Part shown: positions 24,368 to 33,367 of the stretch, piece by piece
How the letters are laid out: each line of letters opens with the position of its first letter
How positions within the stretch are numbered: position 1 is the stretch's first letter
Assembly: GCF_036321025.1 (NCBI RefSeq)
Contig: NZ_JAZAPB010000002.1
Span: forward strand, 1,488,001-1,552,000
Length of the DNA stretch: 64,000 bases
Reading direction: 5' to 3'
Origin: Alteraurantiacibacter hainanensis
GTDB taxonomy: Bacteria > Pseudomonadota > Alphaproteobacteria > Sphingomonadales > Sphingomonadaceae
Translations under genes and position numbers: made by a program
Notes under the pieces: generated by a model
What the model was told of the DNA's origin: nothing
What the model saw: only the letters and a program-made list of their open reading frames with translations
Database searches by the model: none

Positions 24368-25780
24368 CTAGACGTGGATCACGCGCCCATAGGCGGCGAG
24401 CACGCTCTCGTGCATGGATTCAGAGATCGTGGGATGCGGGAAGATGGCCTGCATCAGTTCCGCTTCGGTCGTCTCGAGCGTCTTGCCCACGACGTAGCCT
24501 TGGATCATCTCTGTCACTTCCGCGCCGATCATGTGCGCGCCCAGCAGTTCGCCGGTCTTGGCGTCGAACACGGTCTTGGTGAAGCCCTCGGCCTCGCCCA
24601 GCGCGATGGCCTTGCCGTTGCCGATGAAGGGGAAGTTTCCGACCTTCACCTCGTACCCGGCTTCCTTCGCCTTGGCTTCCGTTAGGCCCACGCTCGCGAT
24701 CTGCGGGTGGCAATAGGTGCAGCCGGGAATGGCATTGCGGTTGAGCGGGTGTGGGTGAACATCCTTGTTGCCCAGTTCCTTCGCGATGGCCTCTGCCGTG
24801 GTCACGCCTTCGTGGCTTGCCTTGTGCGCCAGCCACGGGCCGGGCGTGCAGTCGCCGATGGCCCACAGGCCCTTGCTCTTGGTGCGACCGTAATCGTCGA
24901 TCTGGATGAAGCCGCGATCCATTTCCACCAGCTTTTCCAGACCGACGTTTTCGGTGTTGGGCTGGATTCCGATGGCGACGATGCAGTGGGTGAACTCGTG
25001 ATCGGCAACCTTGCCGTCCTTGCCCTTGATCTTGGCCTTCACGCCCTTGTCGTCGGTCTTGATGTCTTCCACGCCCGCGCCGGTCATGATGGTCATGCCC
25101 TGCTTGGTCAGGCTCTTTTCGAGGAAGGTCGACACGTCCTTGTCTTCCACCGGCACGATCCGGTCGAGCATCTCGACCACGGTAACGTCGGCGCCCATGT
25201 CGTTGTAGAAGCTGGCGAATTCGATGCCGATCGCACCGCTGCCGATAACCAGCAGCTTCTTCGGCATTTCCGAAGGCGTCATGGCGTGGCGATAGGTCCA
25301 GATGCGCTTGCCGTCGGCCTTCGCGAACGGCAGGTCGCGGGCGCGGGCGCCGGTGGCGACGATGACGTGCTTGGCGGAGAGCTTTTCCTCACCCTTCTCG
25401 CCCTTCACCGTCAGGCTGGTGGGGCCCGTCAGAGTGCCCTCGCCCATGTGCACGGCGATCTTGTTCTTCTTCATCAGGTGCGTCACGCCCTGGTTCAGCT
25501 GCTTGGCGACCCCGCGGCTGCGCTTCACCACGGCTTCCAGGTCCGCCTCGATCTCGCCGGCGATCTTCAGGCCGTAATCCTTGGCATGCTGGGCATAGTG
25601 CAGGATCTCCGCCGAACGCAGCAGCGCCTTCGTGGGGATGCAACCCCAGTTGAGGCAGATGCCGCCCAGGTTCTCCCGCTCCACGATGGCGGTCTTCAGG
25701 CCAAGCTGCGCGCAGCGAATGGCGGCGACATAGCCGCCGGGGCCGGAACCAAGGACGATGACATCGTAGGAATTGCTCAT
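24368..25780 (-). CDS. lpdA: Dihydrolipoyl dehydrogenase (E3)
   Basis: A 470-residue flavoprotein that reoxidises dihydrolipoyl groups of 2-oxoacid dehydrogenase complexes with NAD+. It has the N-terminal FAD Rossmann motif (G-S-G-P-G-G-Y), the redox disulfide G-G-I-C-L-N-W-G-C-I-P-T-K, the NAD-binding G-S-G-A-I-G-I-E-F-A-S-F, and the C-terminal dimerisation His/Glu pair (H-P-H-P-T-I-S-E). It is downstream of pdhC on the same strand, separated by a thioesterase and a hydrolase gene, and is probably the E3 for the pyruvate dehydrogenase complex. Confidence 0.96.
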   Translation of the reverse strand: MSNSYDVIVLGSGPGGYVAAIRCAQLGLKTAIVERENLGGICLNWGCIPTKALLRSAEILHYAQHAKDYGLKIAGEIEADLEAVVKRSRGVAKQLNQGVTHLMKKNKIAVHMGEGTLTGPTSLTVKGEKGEEKLSAKHVIVATGARARDLPFAKADGKRIWTYRHAMTPSEMPKKLLVIGSGAIGIEFASFYNDMGADVTVVEMLDRIVPVEDKDVSTFLEKSLTKQGMTIMTGAGVEDIKTDDKGVKAKIKGKDGKVADHEFTHCIVAIGIQPNTENVGLEKLVEMDRGFIQIDDYGRTKSKGLWAIGDCTPGPWLAHKASHEGVTTAEAIAKELGNKDVHPHPLNRNAIPGCTYCHPQIASVGLTEAKAKEAGYEVKVGNFPFIGNGKAIALGEAEGFTKTVFDAKTGELLGAHMIGAEVTEMIQGYVVGKTLETTEAELMQAIFPHPTISESMHESVLAAYGRVIHV

Positions 25781-25832
25781 GATCTATCCTGCAAGCATGG
25801 TGATATGACGGGGTGAGAAACGCGCGCGGGCA

Positions 25833-26654
25833 TCAGCCTTCGCCTCTTGGAGTGGAGCAGGCCGTGGAGCCCGCGTTTTCGGCAAGGATGCGGGCGACAA
25901 AGGCATCGGCTTCGCGTCCGGCAGCTTCGGCGGCTTCCTGCTGATAGAGGAACACGCCGCCATTGTATTCGACCGGCTCTGCCAGAGAGGGAATGTCGAA
26001 ACCGTGTTCGGCATCGGCGTAGCGGTGGACGATGAAATTGTCCTGCGGACCCGCGCTTGCGAGAAACGCGTCCAGCGCTTCGGCCGTGGTGAGGTCGTCG
26101 CTTTCGCCCTGCAACACCAGCATGGGCACCTTGGCCTCGAAATCCTCCGGCTGACCCAGGACGAGGGGATAGTAGCCGATGGCACCGACCAGGTTCGGCA
26201 CCGGATCGTTGACCAGCGAGAGCACGCCAGATCCTCCGGCGGAAAAACCGATCACGAAGCCCGGGCACTGCAGGTCCAGCCAGCCCTCGCGTTCTGCCGA
26301 TGCGAGCGCATCGCGCACCACCTCGGCCTCCATCGGGCCGGGAATGCCCGCGCTGTCGATCCCGAGCACGGGCGCGGCGGCCTGGTAGTGAACGACCATC
26401 GCGTCCAGACCCTGCGCGTTCCATTGGCGGGCCACGTCGAAGTAGAACTCGGTATCCCCGAACACCTCGATACCGCCGCCGCCGGGCAATACGACGATCC
26501 ACGGATGGGGGCCATCGCCCTCGGCGGAGGACGGATAGTAATGCGCATCGGCGCTGGCTTCGGGCACGGGGGCCTCCTCCTGCTGCTGCCCGGCGGCCTG
26601 AGCACTCGCGCCGAGAAGGCCAATGGCGCCCAATCCTGCGATCGTGCGCTTCAT
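25833..26654 (-). CDS. Exported alpha/beta hydrolase (dienelactone-hydrolase-like)
   Basis: About 273 residues with a signal peptide (M-K-R-T-I-A-G-L-G-A-I-G-L-L-G then A-S-A-Q-A). The fold markers are an oxyanion-hole strand (V-V-L-P-G-G-G-G), the nucleophile elbow G-F-S-A-G-G-S-G, an Asp in Q-G-E-S-D-D-L-T and a His in A-E-H-G-F-D-I, the order Ser-Asp-His of dienelactone hydrolase and related esterases. ATG 26654 is preferred; GTG 26660 overlaps the thioesterase stop. Substrate unknown. Its insertion between pdhC and lpdA suggests operon membership rather than a shared pathway. Confidence 0.85.
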   Translation of the reverse strand: MKRTIAGLGAIGLLGASAQAAGQQQEEAPVPEASADAHYYPSSAEGDGPHPWIVVLPGGGGIEVFGDTEFYFDVARQWNAQGLDAMVVHYQAAAPVLGIDSAGIPGPMEAEVVRDALASAEREGWLDLQCPGFVIGFSAGGSGVLSLVNDPVPNLVGAIGYYPLVLGQPEDFEAKVPMLVLQGESDDLTTAEALDAFLASAGPQDNFIVHRYADAEHGFDIPSLAEPVEYNGGVFLYQQEAAEAAGREADAFVARILAENAGSTACSTPRGEG

Positions 26655-26656
26655 GG

Positions 26657-27028
26657 TCACTTACCCTCGACCGCGCGCGGCTTGCCCGCCTCATCGATGG
26701 CGACAAAGGTGAAGTCGGCCTTGGTCACCAGTTCCTCGTTCTCCGAATGGCGCTCGCGCCGCCAGGCCTCGGTGGCGATGTTCATGCTGGTGCGGCCGAT
26801 GCGGGTAATCTCGGCATAGACCGAAACCTCGTCCCCCACCTTCACCGGCTTGTGAAACTCCACTCCATCCATGGCGATGGTGACCGCCCTGCCCTTGGCC
26901 TTGCGTGCGGCGACGAGGCCAGCACCGGAATCCATCAGGCTCATCAGCCAGCCGCCGAAGATGTCGCCATAGGCGTTGGCATCCGCCGGCATCGCGGTGA
27001 CGCGCATGACGGGATTGCGATCAGGCAT
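26657..27028 (-). CDS. Hotdog-fold acyl-CoA thioesterase (YciA-like)
   Basis: A 123-residue thioesterase. The YciA/ACOT signature is visible: an N-terminal R-V-T-A-M-P-A-D-A-N-A-Y-G-D-I-F-G-G-W segment with the catalytic Asp in S-L-M-D-S-G-A, then V-E-F-H-K-P-V-K-V-G-D. It hydrolyses acyl-CoA and restores free CoA, which would fit beside genes of the CoA-consuming pyruvate dehydrogenase complex. The gene is 60 bases downstream of pdhC. Confidence 0.9.
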   Translation of the reverse strand: MPDRNPVMRVTAMPADANAYGDIFGGWLMSLMDSGAGLVAARKAKGRAVTIAMDGVEFHKPVKVGDEVSVYAEITRIGRTSMNIATEAWRRERHSENEELVTKADFTFVAIDEAGKPRAVEGK

Positions 27029-27088
27029 TGGACGCCTTCTTCAATGTGAAACACCGAGTTTCTGCTGGCATTCCGTGCGGGAGCGCGA

Positions 27089-28423
27089 TCAAGCCACCAG
27101 CCCCAGCGGTGCCTCGATCATTTCCTTGAAGACCTTCATCAGCTGCGCGCCGTCGGCGCCGTCGATGGCGCGGTGGTCAAAGCTGCCGGTGGCGCTCATC
27201 ACGCTGGCGATCTGCAGGCTGTCGTCGACCACGTACGGACGCTTCTCGCCCGCGCCGATGGCCATGATCATGCCCTGCGGCGGGTTGATGACGGCCTCGA
27301 ACTGCTTGATGCCGAACATGCCCATGTTGGAAAGACTGGCGGTGCCGCCCTGGTATTCCTCGGGCGCCAGCTTTCCTTCCTTGGCGCGGCCCGCGAGATC
27401 CTTCATCTCGCTGCTGATCTTGCTGACGGACTTGGCCCCTGCATCGGTGACGATGGGGGTAATGAGGCCGTTGGGGATCGAAACGGCGACGGACACGTCC
27501 GCGCGCTTGAACTTCAGCATGGAATCGCCCGCGAACTGCACGTTGCATTCGGGCACCTGTTCCAGCGACTTGCCCAGCGCCTTGATCAGCAGGTCGTTCA
27601 CCGAGAGCTTCACGCCCTGCGGCTCCAGCGCGGCGTTCAGTTCTCCGCGCAGCTTCAGCAGCGCATCGAGGCGGATATCCACCGTGAGGTAGATGTGCGG
27701 GATCTGCTGCTTCGACTCGGTCAGGCGGCGCGCGATCGTCTTGCGCATGCCGGATAGCTTCTCGACCTCGTGCGGGATTCCGAAATCCTGCGCTTCGGCG
27801 GGCTTCGGCTCGACCGCCGGGGCCATTTCCTTTTCGGCCTTGCTGGCGGCGGGTGCCTCGGCGGAGGGCTGCGCGCCTTCCACGTCGGCCTTCACGATCC
27901 GGCCGTTGGGGCCGCTACCCTTCACGCTGGCAAGGTCCACGCCCTTCTGTTCGGCGATACGGCGTGCCAGCGGCGAGGCGATGATGCGTTCGCCGTCCTT
28001 CGTCGGCGCCGGACCGGCCTCGATCTCGTCGCTCACTTCGGTTGAGGCGGGCGCGGGAGCAGGTGACGGGCTTGGCGAAGGTGCCGGGGCGGCTTCCTTC
28101 GCCTCTTCTTCCTTGGCGGCAGGGGCCGGGGTCGGAGCGGCATCGCCGCCGCCCATCGGCTCGACGTCACCGACGTCCTCGCCCTCTTCCGCCAGCGTCG
28201 CGATAACGGTGCCCACGGCCACGTTTTCCGTGCCTTCTTCCACCTGGATGTGGGCGATGGTGCCCTCGTCCACGGCCTCGAATTCCATGGTCGCCTTGTC
28301 GGTCTCGATCTCCGCCATGATGTCGCCGGAGGAAACCTGGTCGCCCACTTTCACCAGCCACTTGGCAAGGGTGCCTTCCTCCATGGTCGGCGAAAGGGCG
28401 GGCATCTTGATGGCAATCGGCAT
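27089..28423 (-). CDS. pdhC: Pyruvate dehydrogenase E2 (dihydrolipoamide acetyltransferase)
   Basis: A 444-residue acetyltransferase core of the pyruvate dehydrogenase complex. Domains in order: one lipoyl domain (1-80, lipoylated Lys in E-T-D-K-A-T-M), an Ala/Pro/Glu-rich linker (about 85-145), the E3-binding domain (I-A-S-P-L-A-R-R-I-A-E-Q-K-G-V-D), a second linker, and the catalytic domain (about 210-444) ending with F-D-H-R-A-I-D-G-A-D (His/Asp). ATG 28423 starts the lipoyl domain exactly. The E1 genes are not in the window. It requires LipA (1.5-2.5 kb) and LpdA (24.4-25.8 kb). Confidence 0.96.
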   Translation of the reverse strand: MPIAIKMPALSPTMEEGTLAKWLVKVGDQVSSGDIMAEIETDKATMEFEAVDEGTIAHIQVEEGTENVAVGTVIATLAEEGEDVGDVEPMGGGDAAPTPAPAAKEEEAKEAAPAPSPSPSPAPAPASTEVSDEIEAGPAPTKDGERIIASPLARRIAEQKGVDLASVKGSGPNGRIVKADVEGAQPSAEAPAASKAEKEMAPAVEPKPAEAQDFGIPHEVEKLSGMRKTIARRLTESKQQIPHIYLTVDIRLDALLKLRGELNAALEPQGVKLSVNDLLIKALGKSLEQVPECNVQFAGDSMLKFKRADVSVAVSIPNGLITPIVTDAGAKSVSKISSEMKDLAGRAKEGKLAPEEYQGGTASLSNMGMFGIKQFEAVINPPQGMIMAIGAGEKRPYVVDDSLQIASVMSATGSFDHRAIDGADGAQLMKVFKEMIEAPLGLVA

Positions 28424-28553
28424 AGAGGCGCTTGGCTCCCTTAAAACATGATGTCGCGTGCCCGTGCTCTCTGGCCAATTTGGCAGCGCGGGGCAAGGCA
28501 TCTTGCGGTTTTCAAGGTTTCGCACGATACGGCGTGCAGGGGAGAACGAACGA

Positions 28554-29006
28554 ATGCGGGTCTATCTGACCATTGTCGACGAAACCGAGGAAGCGCGCGC
28601 GGCGCTGCGCTTTGCTGCAAGGCGCGCGGCCAAAACGAACGGCAGCGTCCACATACTGGCGCTGGTGCCGCGGCAGTCGTTCAACGCCTTCGGCGGGGTT
28701 CAGGCGACGATAGAGGAAGAGGCGCGCGACCGGGCGGAAGTGCTGGCCAATTCCGCGGCGGGCGAGCTGATGTATGAATCGGGCAAGATGCCGCAGATCG
28801 CGGTGCGCGTGGGAGAAGCGAAGGCCGTGGTGGCCGAGTACCTCGCCGACCATCCCGAAGTCGCCGCGCTGGTGCTGGGTGCCGCTGCCGAGGGTGGCCC
28901 CGGCCCGCTCGTCACCCACTTCTCCGCTCACGTGGGCAGCCTGCACTGCCCGCTGATCATCGTTCCGGGCAGCCTGTCCACCGAAGAGATCGACAAGCTT
29001 AGCTAG
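28554..29006 (+). CDS. Universal stress protein family (UspA) protein
   Basis: A 150-residue Rossmann-like USP domain beginning M-R-V-Y-L-T-I-V-D-E-T-E. The nucleotide-binding C-terminal motif is weak: L-V-L-G-A-A-A-E-G-G-P-G-P-L-V-T-H-F then C-P-L-I-I-V-P-G, which departs from the G-x2-G-x9-G-S of ATP-binding members, so ATP binding is uncertain. ATG 28554 follows a GGGGAG ribosome-binding site. It is divergent from pdhC across 130 bases and convergent with the peroxiredoxin gene. Confidence 0.88.
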   Translation: MRVYLTIVDETEEARAALRFAARRAAKTNGSVHILALVPRQSFNAFGGVQATIEEEARDRAEVLANSAAGELMYESGKMPQIAVRVGEAKAVVAEYLADHPEVAALVLGAAAEGGPGPLVTHFSAHVGSLHCPLIIVPGSLSTEEIDKLS

Positions 29007-29010
29007 GCTA

Positions 29011-29526
29011 TCAGGTCAGCGTGCCGCGCGTCGGATAATCCTTCTCCAGCGTGAAATCGATGCCCTTCAGCAGCTGGTCCAGCGGGGGGCGCGTGAACGG
29101 CGCGCTCTGCACCACGGCGAAATGTACTGAGCGGTCGGGCTTGAGCAGGAACAGGCCGGGTTCGCTGAAGACCTCCGGTTCTTCGCTGCCCTCGCGCTTC
29201 TGCGAGATGTAGAGCCCCCAGGCGCGGGCCTGATCCTCCGGCAGGTCGTAGACCAGCGGCAGGTCGTGCGTTTCCCATTCCTCGTCCACCGTCATCGCGC
29301 GATCCTCGTCGTCCATCGAGATGGCGAAGACGTTGATGCCGCGATCGGTGAAGTCGGACAGGCGACCGCCCAGTTCTTCAAGATAGTTGCGGCAGATCGG
29401 GCAATGCTTGCCGCGGTAGAACACCAGCATGGTGAAGGCGTCGGGCGTCTGGTCCGAAAGCTTGAAACGCGCGTCGATGGTCAGCGGTAGTTCGATATCC
29501 GGGGCGGTAGAGCCGGGCTTGAGCAT
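29011..29526 (-). CDS. Peroxiredoxin-like (AhpC/TSA) protein
   Basis: A 171-residue thioredoxin-fold protein. It keeps the N-terminal G-S-T-A-P-D-I-E-L-P and F-Y-R-G-K-H-C-P-I-C-R-N-Y-L-E, where the C-P-I-C pair replaces the single peroxidatic Cys context (T-x-x-C) of classical 2-Cys peroxiredoxins. The C-x-x-C arrangement resembles atypical AhpC/TSA-like redoxins, so peroxide reduction is plausible but not certain. No signal peptide. The stop is 4 bases from the convergent universal stress gene. Confidence 0.85.
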   Translation of the reverse strand: MLKPGSTAPDIELPLTIDARFKLSDQTPDAFTMLVFYRGKHCPICRNYLEELGGRLSDFTDRGINVFAISMDDEDRAMTVDEEWETHDLPLVYDLPEDQARAWGLYISQKREGSEEPEVFSEPGLFLLKPDRSVHFAVVQSAPFTRPPLDQLLKGIDFTLEKDYPTRGTLT

Positions 29527-29573
29527 GAAATTCTCCTTTGCCCGGTCAACGGTGCCCTCCCCCGCCCGTTCCG

Positions 29574-31868
29574 TTACTTCTTCTTGCGGCCCTGATGCCG
29601 GATGTTGCCGGGCCTGCCCCGCTTTCCGACATTGTGCTTGCCCTTGCCATCCTTGTGCTGGCGCGGCTTCTTTTCGGGCCTGCGCCCGCGCGGTTCCACC
29701 CGCTGGCCGCTGCTGCCGCCCTCGGGAAGCTCGAACTTCAGCGCCCCCGTCAGCGGATTGGCCTCGCCCAGCCGCAGGTCCAGCACGTCGCCCACGGTGT
29801 AGGTGGTGCCGGTGTTCTCGCCGGTCAGCTTGTGAGCGGCCTCGTCGTAATGGAAGTACTCGCGGCCAAGCGTGCTGATGGGCACAAGACCGTCGCCGCC
29901 CATGCCCACGATGGTGGCGAAGAAGCCGAATTTCTGGACGCCGGTGATGCGCGTTTCAAAAACCTCGCCCACACGGGCGGAAAGCCATGCGGCGACGTAG
30001 CGATCGATGGTATCGCGCTCCGCCTCCATCGCCCGGCGCTCCGTGATGGAGATGGCATCGGTGATCTTGCCCAGGTCCGCCCGGTCCCGGTCCGATAGGC
30101 CGGAATGGGCGGGTATCGTGTTCCCCTTTGGCTTGGGTTGCTCCAGCTTGTAGCTGTCCACCAGCGCGCGGTGCACCAGCAGGTCCGCATAGCGGCGGAT
30201 GGGCGAGGTGAAGTGCGCGTAACTGCCCAGTGCGAGGCCGAAGTGCCCGGCGTTCTGCGGGCCGTAATAGGCCTGCGTCTGGCTGCGCAGCACGGCTTCC
30301 ATCACCAGCGCCTTCTCGCCCGGATCATCGCCGATGTCCTTTATCATGCGGTTGAACAGGCTGGGCGTGATGACCTGCCCCAGCGCCAGGTTCTTGCCGA
30401 TGCTCTCGAAGTATTCGCGCAGGGCGATCAGCTTCTCGCGCGTGGGCGGCTCGTGGATGCGGTAGACAACCGGGCTCGCCTTGCTCTCCAGCGCCTTGGC
30501 CGCCGCGACGTTGGCGGCAATCATGAAGTCTTCCACCACGCGGTGGGCGTCCAGCCGCTCGCGCACCTTGATGCCCTGAATCTTGCCGTTCTCGTCCAGC
30601 TCCACGCGCCTTTCGGGAAGGTCGAGATCGAGCGGATCGCGGTCGACGCGAGCTGCGGACAGCGCTTTCCAGCAGGCCCACAGCGCGTTGATCGGGCCCG
30701 TCGCATTGCCGTCGTCGATCTGCGCCTGCGCGTCCTCGTATGCGATCACCTGCTCGATACGCACGATGGCGCGGGTGAAGCGCCAGTCGGTAACGCGGCC
30801 ATCGGCATCGATGGTGAGGTGGCAGGCCATGGCTGCGCGGTCCTCGCCTTCGCGAAGCGAGCAGACATCGGCCGAGAGAACTTCGGGCAGCATGGGCACC
30901 ACGCGGTCAGGGAAATAGACCGAGTTGCCGCGGCGCCGGGCTTCCTTGTCGAGATTGCTGCCGGGGCGCACGTAGAACGATACGTCGGCAATCGCGACCA
31001 GCGCGCGAAACCCGCCTTCCCCGTCGCTTTCCGCCCAGATGGCATCGTCATGGTCGCGCGCGTCGGCAGGGTCGATGGCTACGATCGGCAGGTGGCGCAG
31101 GTCTTCGCGGTCGTCCTCGCTAAGCGGCAGCCTGGCTGCCTTCTCCGCCTCGTCCAGCACTTCCTGCGGAAAGCGGTTCGGGATGCCGTATTTGTGAATG
31201 GCGATGAGGCTGAAGCTTTTGGGCGCCAACGGGTCGCCCAGCACCTCCGTCACCTTGACCGAGGAATTGCGCCCACGCCCGACAGGCTCGGCCACCACCA
31301 GTTGCCCCTTCTCGGCATTGCCGAGATCGGAAACGGGTGACGAATTGCGGATGCGCTTGTCGACCGGGGCCAGCCACGCCTTGCCGCCGCCATCGATCTC
31401 GATCACGCCCAGCATCTGGTCTTCGGCCACGGCCAGCTTCTTCATCGGATGGGCGAGGAAACCGCTGCCCTTCTCCTCGGTGCGCGCAAGGATGCGGTCG
31501 CCGGTTCTCAAGGCAGTCTGCTTCTTCTTCTCGATCACCCGCAGGCGCGGCGGCGCGCTGCCGTCGTCGGGATTCCAGCTTTCGGGCACCGCGATGGGTT
31601 CGCCATCGTCGATATCGACGACTTTCAGCACGGTGACGCGCGGTACGCCGCCCATCTTGTGGAAGGCGCTCTTGCTGCTGTCGATCAGGCCTTCTTCGGC
31701 CATGTCCTTCAGCAGCGCCTTGAGGGCAATCTTCTCCTGCCCCTTGAGGCGGAAATGCTTGGCTATCTCGCGCTTGCCGACACGCGTGTCGGACCCGCGA
31801 ATGAATTCCATGACCTGGTCCTTGCTCGGCAGGCCTTCGAACTTCTTTGTGTTTTTCGGTTTGTTCAT
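29574..31868 (-). CDS. rnr: Ribonuclease R
   Basis: A 764-residue 3'-5' exoribonuclease of the RNB family that degrades structured RNA. It has an N-terminal winged-helix region (R-E-I-A-K-H-F-R-L-K-G), cold-shock-like domains, the catalytic RNB block with I-D-P-A-D-A-R-D-H-D-D-A (metal-binding aspartates), an S1 domain, and a Lys/Arg-rich tail ending G-R-K-K-K typical of RNase R rather than RNase II. ATG 31868 is preferred to 31880, four codons upstream. Confidence 0.95.
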   Translation of the reverse strand: MNKPKNTKKFEGLPSKDQVMEFIRGSDTRVGKREIAKHFRLKGQEKIALKALLKDMAEEGLIDSSKSAFHKMGGVPRVTVLKVVDIDDGEPIAVPESWNPDDGSAPPRLRVIEKKKQTALRTGDRILARTEEKGSGFLAHPMKKLAVAEDQMLGVIEIDGGGKAWLAPVDKRIRNSSPVSDLGNAEKGQLVVAEPVGRGRNSSVKVTEVLGDPLAPKSFSLIAIHKYGIPNRFPQEVLDEAEKAARLPLSEDDREDLRHLPIVAIDPADARDHDDAIWAESDGEGGFRALVAIADVSFYVRPGSNLDKEARRRGNSVYFPDRVVPMLPEVLSADVCSLREGEDRAAMACHLTIDADGRVTDWRFTRAIVRIEQVIAYEDAQAQIDDGNATGPINALWACWKALSAARVDRDPLDLDLPERRVELDENGKIQGIKVRERLDAHRVVEDFMIAANVAAAKALESKASPVVYRIHEPPTREKLIALREYFESIGKNLALGQVITPSLFNRMIKDIGDDPGEKALVMEAVLRSQTQAYYGPQNAGHFGLALGSYAHFTSPIRRYADLLVHRALVDSYKLEQPKPKGNTIPAHSGLSDRDRADLGKITDAISITERRAMEAERDTIDRYVAAWLSARVGEVFETRITGVQKFGFFATIVGMGGDGLVPISTLGREYFHYDEAAHKLTGENTGTTYTVGDVLDLRLGEANPLTGALKFELPEGGSSGQRVEPRGRRPEKKPRQHKDGKGKHNVGKRGRPGNIRHQGRKKK

Positions 31869-31889
31869 GTGCCCCGCCATATGGGGGCG

Positions 31890-33254
31890 CTATTCCCCGG
31901 TGTCGACGGGTAGCGGATAGAATTGTCCGCCCGGCACCGCGCTGGAGACCGGGCTTTCCGCGCCGTCTGCCGCCACCGAACTGACGCCGAAGATCCAGTC
32001 GTCGCCGCGATCGGGCGCAAGGACGATGGAATTCAGGTCTGCCGCAGGATCGGCGCGCAGCGTTTCGCGCCAGCTCCAGCCGGCCTCGTCGGTGCGCCTG
32101 CGCCACACGTTGTAGCGCACCGCCCCCGGAACAGGCTCCCATTCCAGCAGAACGTCGGGGCGCACGATGCCGTCGGCCTGCACCACGGGCGGCATTGGCG
32201 TGCGGGCCAGCACGTCGGCGGCGCGCACGTTCAGCCGGGTAACATCGGCGAGGTATTCGAAATCCATCTCGTCAACCGTATCGCCGTAGGTGACGCCGTC
32301 CTCGACGCGCAGGTCCTGGTGCTGGTGCTCGTAATCCTCGATGGCGACCGAGAAGCGGATGGCGGGATAGCCGCGATCAAGGAACGGCAGGTGGTCCCCG
32401 CCCCGCCCCATGCGATCGCTGCGCCACGTCTGCCGCACGTCCAGCCCTGTGGGCTCGCCCTCGGCCAGCTGGTCGAGGAAGCGCGAGAGGTTGCGGCTGG
32501 GGCTGTCGTTCGCTCCGCCAAGGCTGCGCATGCTGGCGCGAACATCTTCGTCCGCATCGGCGCGCACGCCTTCGGAGAAGACGCGCACGTGTTCGGCATC
32601 GCAGACCCCGTCCGACCCGCAAGAGCCGCCAACGACATCGTTGTTCAGCACGGCCTTCACCGTCCAGCCCTGTTCGGTCGCATAGTCCGCCAGCAGGTTG
32701 CCGCCGTAGAGACCCTGCTCCTCGCCCATCAGCAGGGCGTAGACGATGGTGGTGGGATATTCGTTCTGCGACAGCGCCCGCGCGGCTTCCAGCACCAGCG
32801 CGCTGCCGCTGGCATTGTCATTCGCGCCCGGCGCGTCGCTGTCCGCATCCATCACGTCGGACACGCGGCTGTCTATGTGACCCTGGATGATGACGACTTC
32901 GTCAGGCCGCTCCGTCCCGCGCTGTATGGCCACGGCATTGCGGATCAGCACCGGCTCCGGAATGCGCCGGCCGCTCATCTCTCGCTCCACGAAGGAGACG
33001 TCCAGGCACCCGCCGCACGCCGCGCTGGCTTCCTCGAATTCCGCCCTGCCCCAGTCCAGCGCGGCGCCGATGCCACGCTCCGGATCGTCGAGGCTGGAGA
33101 GGGTATGGCGCGTACCGAAGGACACCATCGTTTCCACATTGGCCTGCAGGCGTTCAGCCGAAACCGATTCCGCCGGGTCGCCAGCCACATCGTGGGCCAT
33201 CGCGGGCCCGGCAAGTAAGGCGAGGACAAGGGCGGGACGGGAAAGCTGAGGCAT
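31890..33254 (-). CDS. Exported M28-family zinc peptidase
   Basis: A 454-residue secreted aminopeptidase-like enzyme. A signal peptide (about 1-20, ending A-M-A-H) precedes the M28 metal site: H-I-D-S-R, G-A-N-D-N-A-S-G, G-E-E-Q-G-L-Y-G (catalytic Glu and ligand), N-N-D-V-V-G-G and a late His in Y-E-H-Q-H-Q. The last ~100 residues (from P-P-V-V-Q-A-D-G) look like a fibronectin-III-type domain with W-E-P-V-P-G-A-V-R-Y-N-V-W-R-R. It probably acts in the periplasm on peptides. Located between rnr and the divergent M3 peptidase gene. Confidence 0.92.
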   Translation of the reverse strand: MPQLSRPALVLALLAGPAMAHDVAGDPAESVSAERLQANVETMVSFGTRHTLSSLDDPERGIGAALDWGRAEFEEASAACGGCLDVSFVEREMSGRRIPEPVLIRNAVAIQRGTERPDEVVIIQGHIDSRVSDVMDADSDAPGANDNASGSALVLEAARALSQNEYPTTIVYALLMGEEQGLYGGNLLADYATEQGWTVKAVLNNDVVGGSCGSDGVCDAEHVRVFSEGVRADADEDVRASMRSLGGANDSPSRNLSRFLDQLAEGEPTGLDVRQTWRSDRMGRGGDHLPFLDRGYPAIRFSVAIEDYEHQHQDLRVEDGVTYGDTVDEMDFEYLADVTRLNVRAADVLARTPMPPVVQADGIVRPDVLLEWEPVPGAVRYNVWRRRTDEAGWSWRETLRADPAADLNSIVLAPDRGDDWIFGVSSVAADGAESPVSSAVPGGQFYPLPVDTGE

Positions 33255-33367
33255 GATGGGGATTTGCTCTTGCTGCTGCTGGATTATCGCGAATGGCTCT
33301 TGCCAAGGGCAAGGCTATGCGGTTTCGTGCGCAACCACAACGCTTTCCGGCTGAAGGATTTCTCGCA

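Noticed and set aside
28474..28484. GCCAA-T-TTGGC palindrome in the pdhC/usp divergent region
   Set aside because: Only 5-bp arms and no known factor match; such short palindromes recur by chance.
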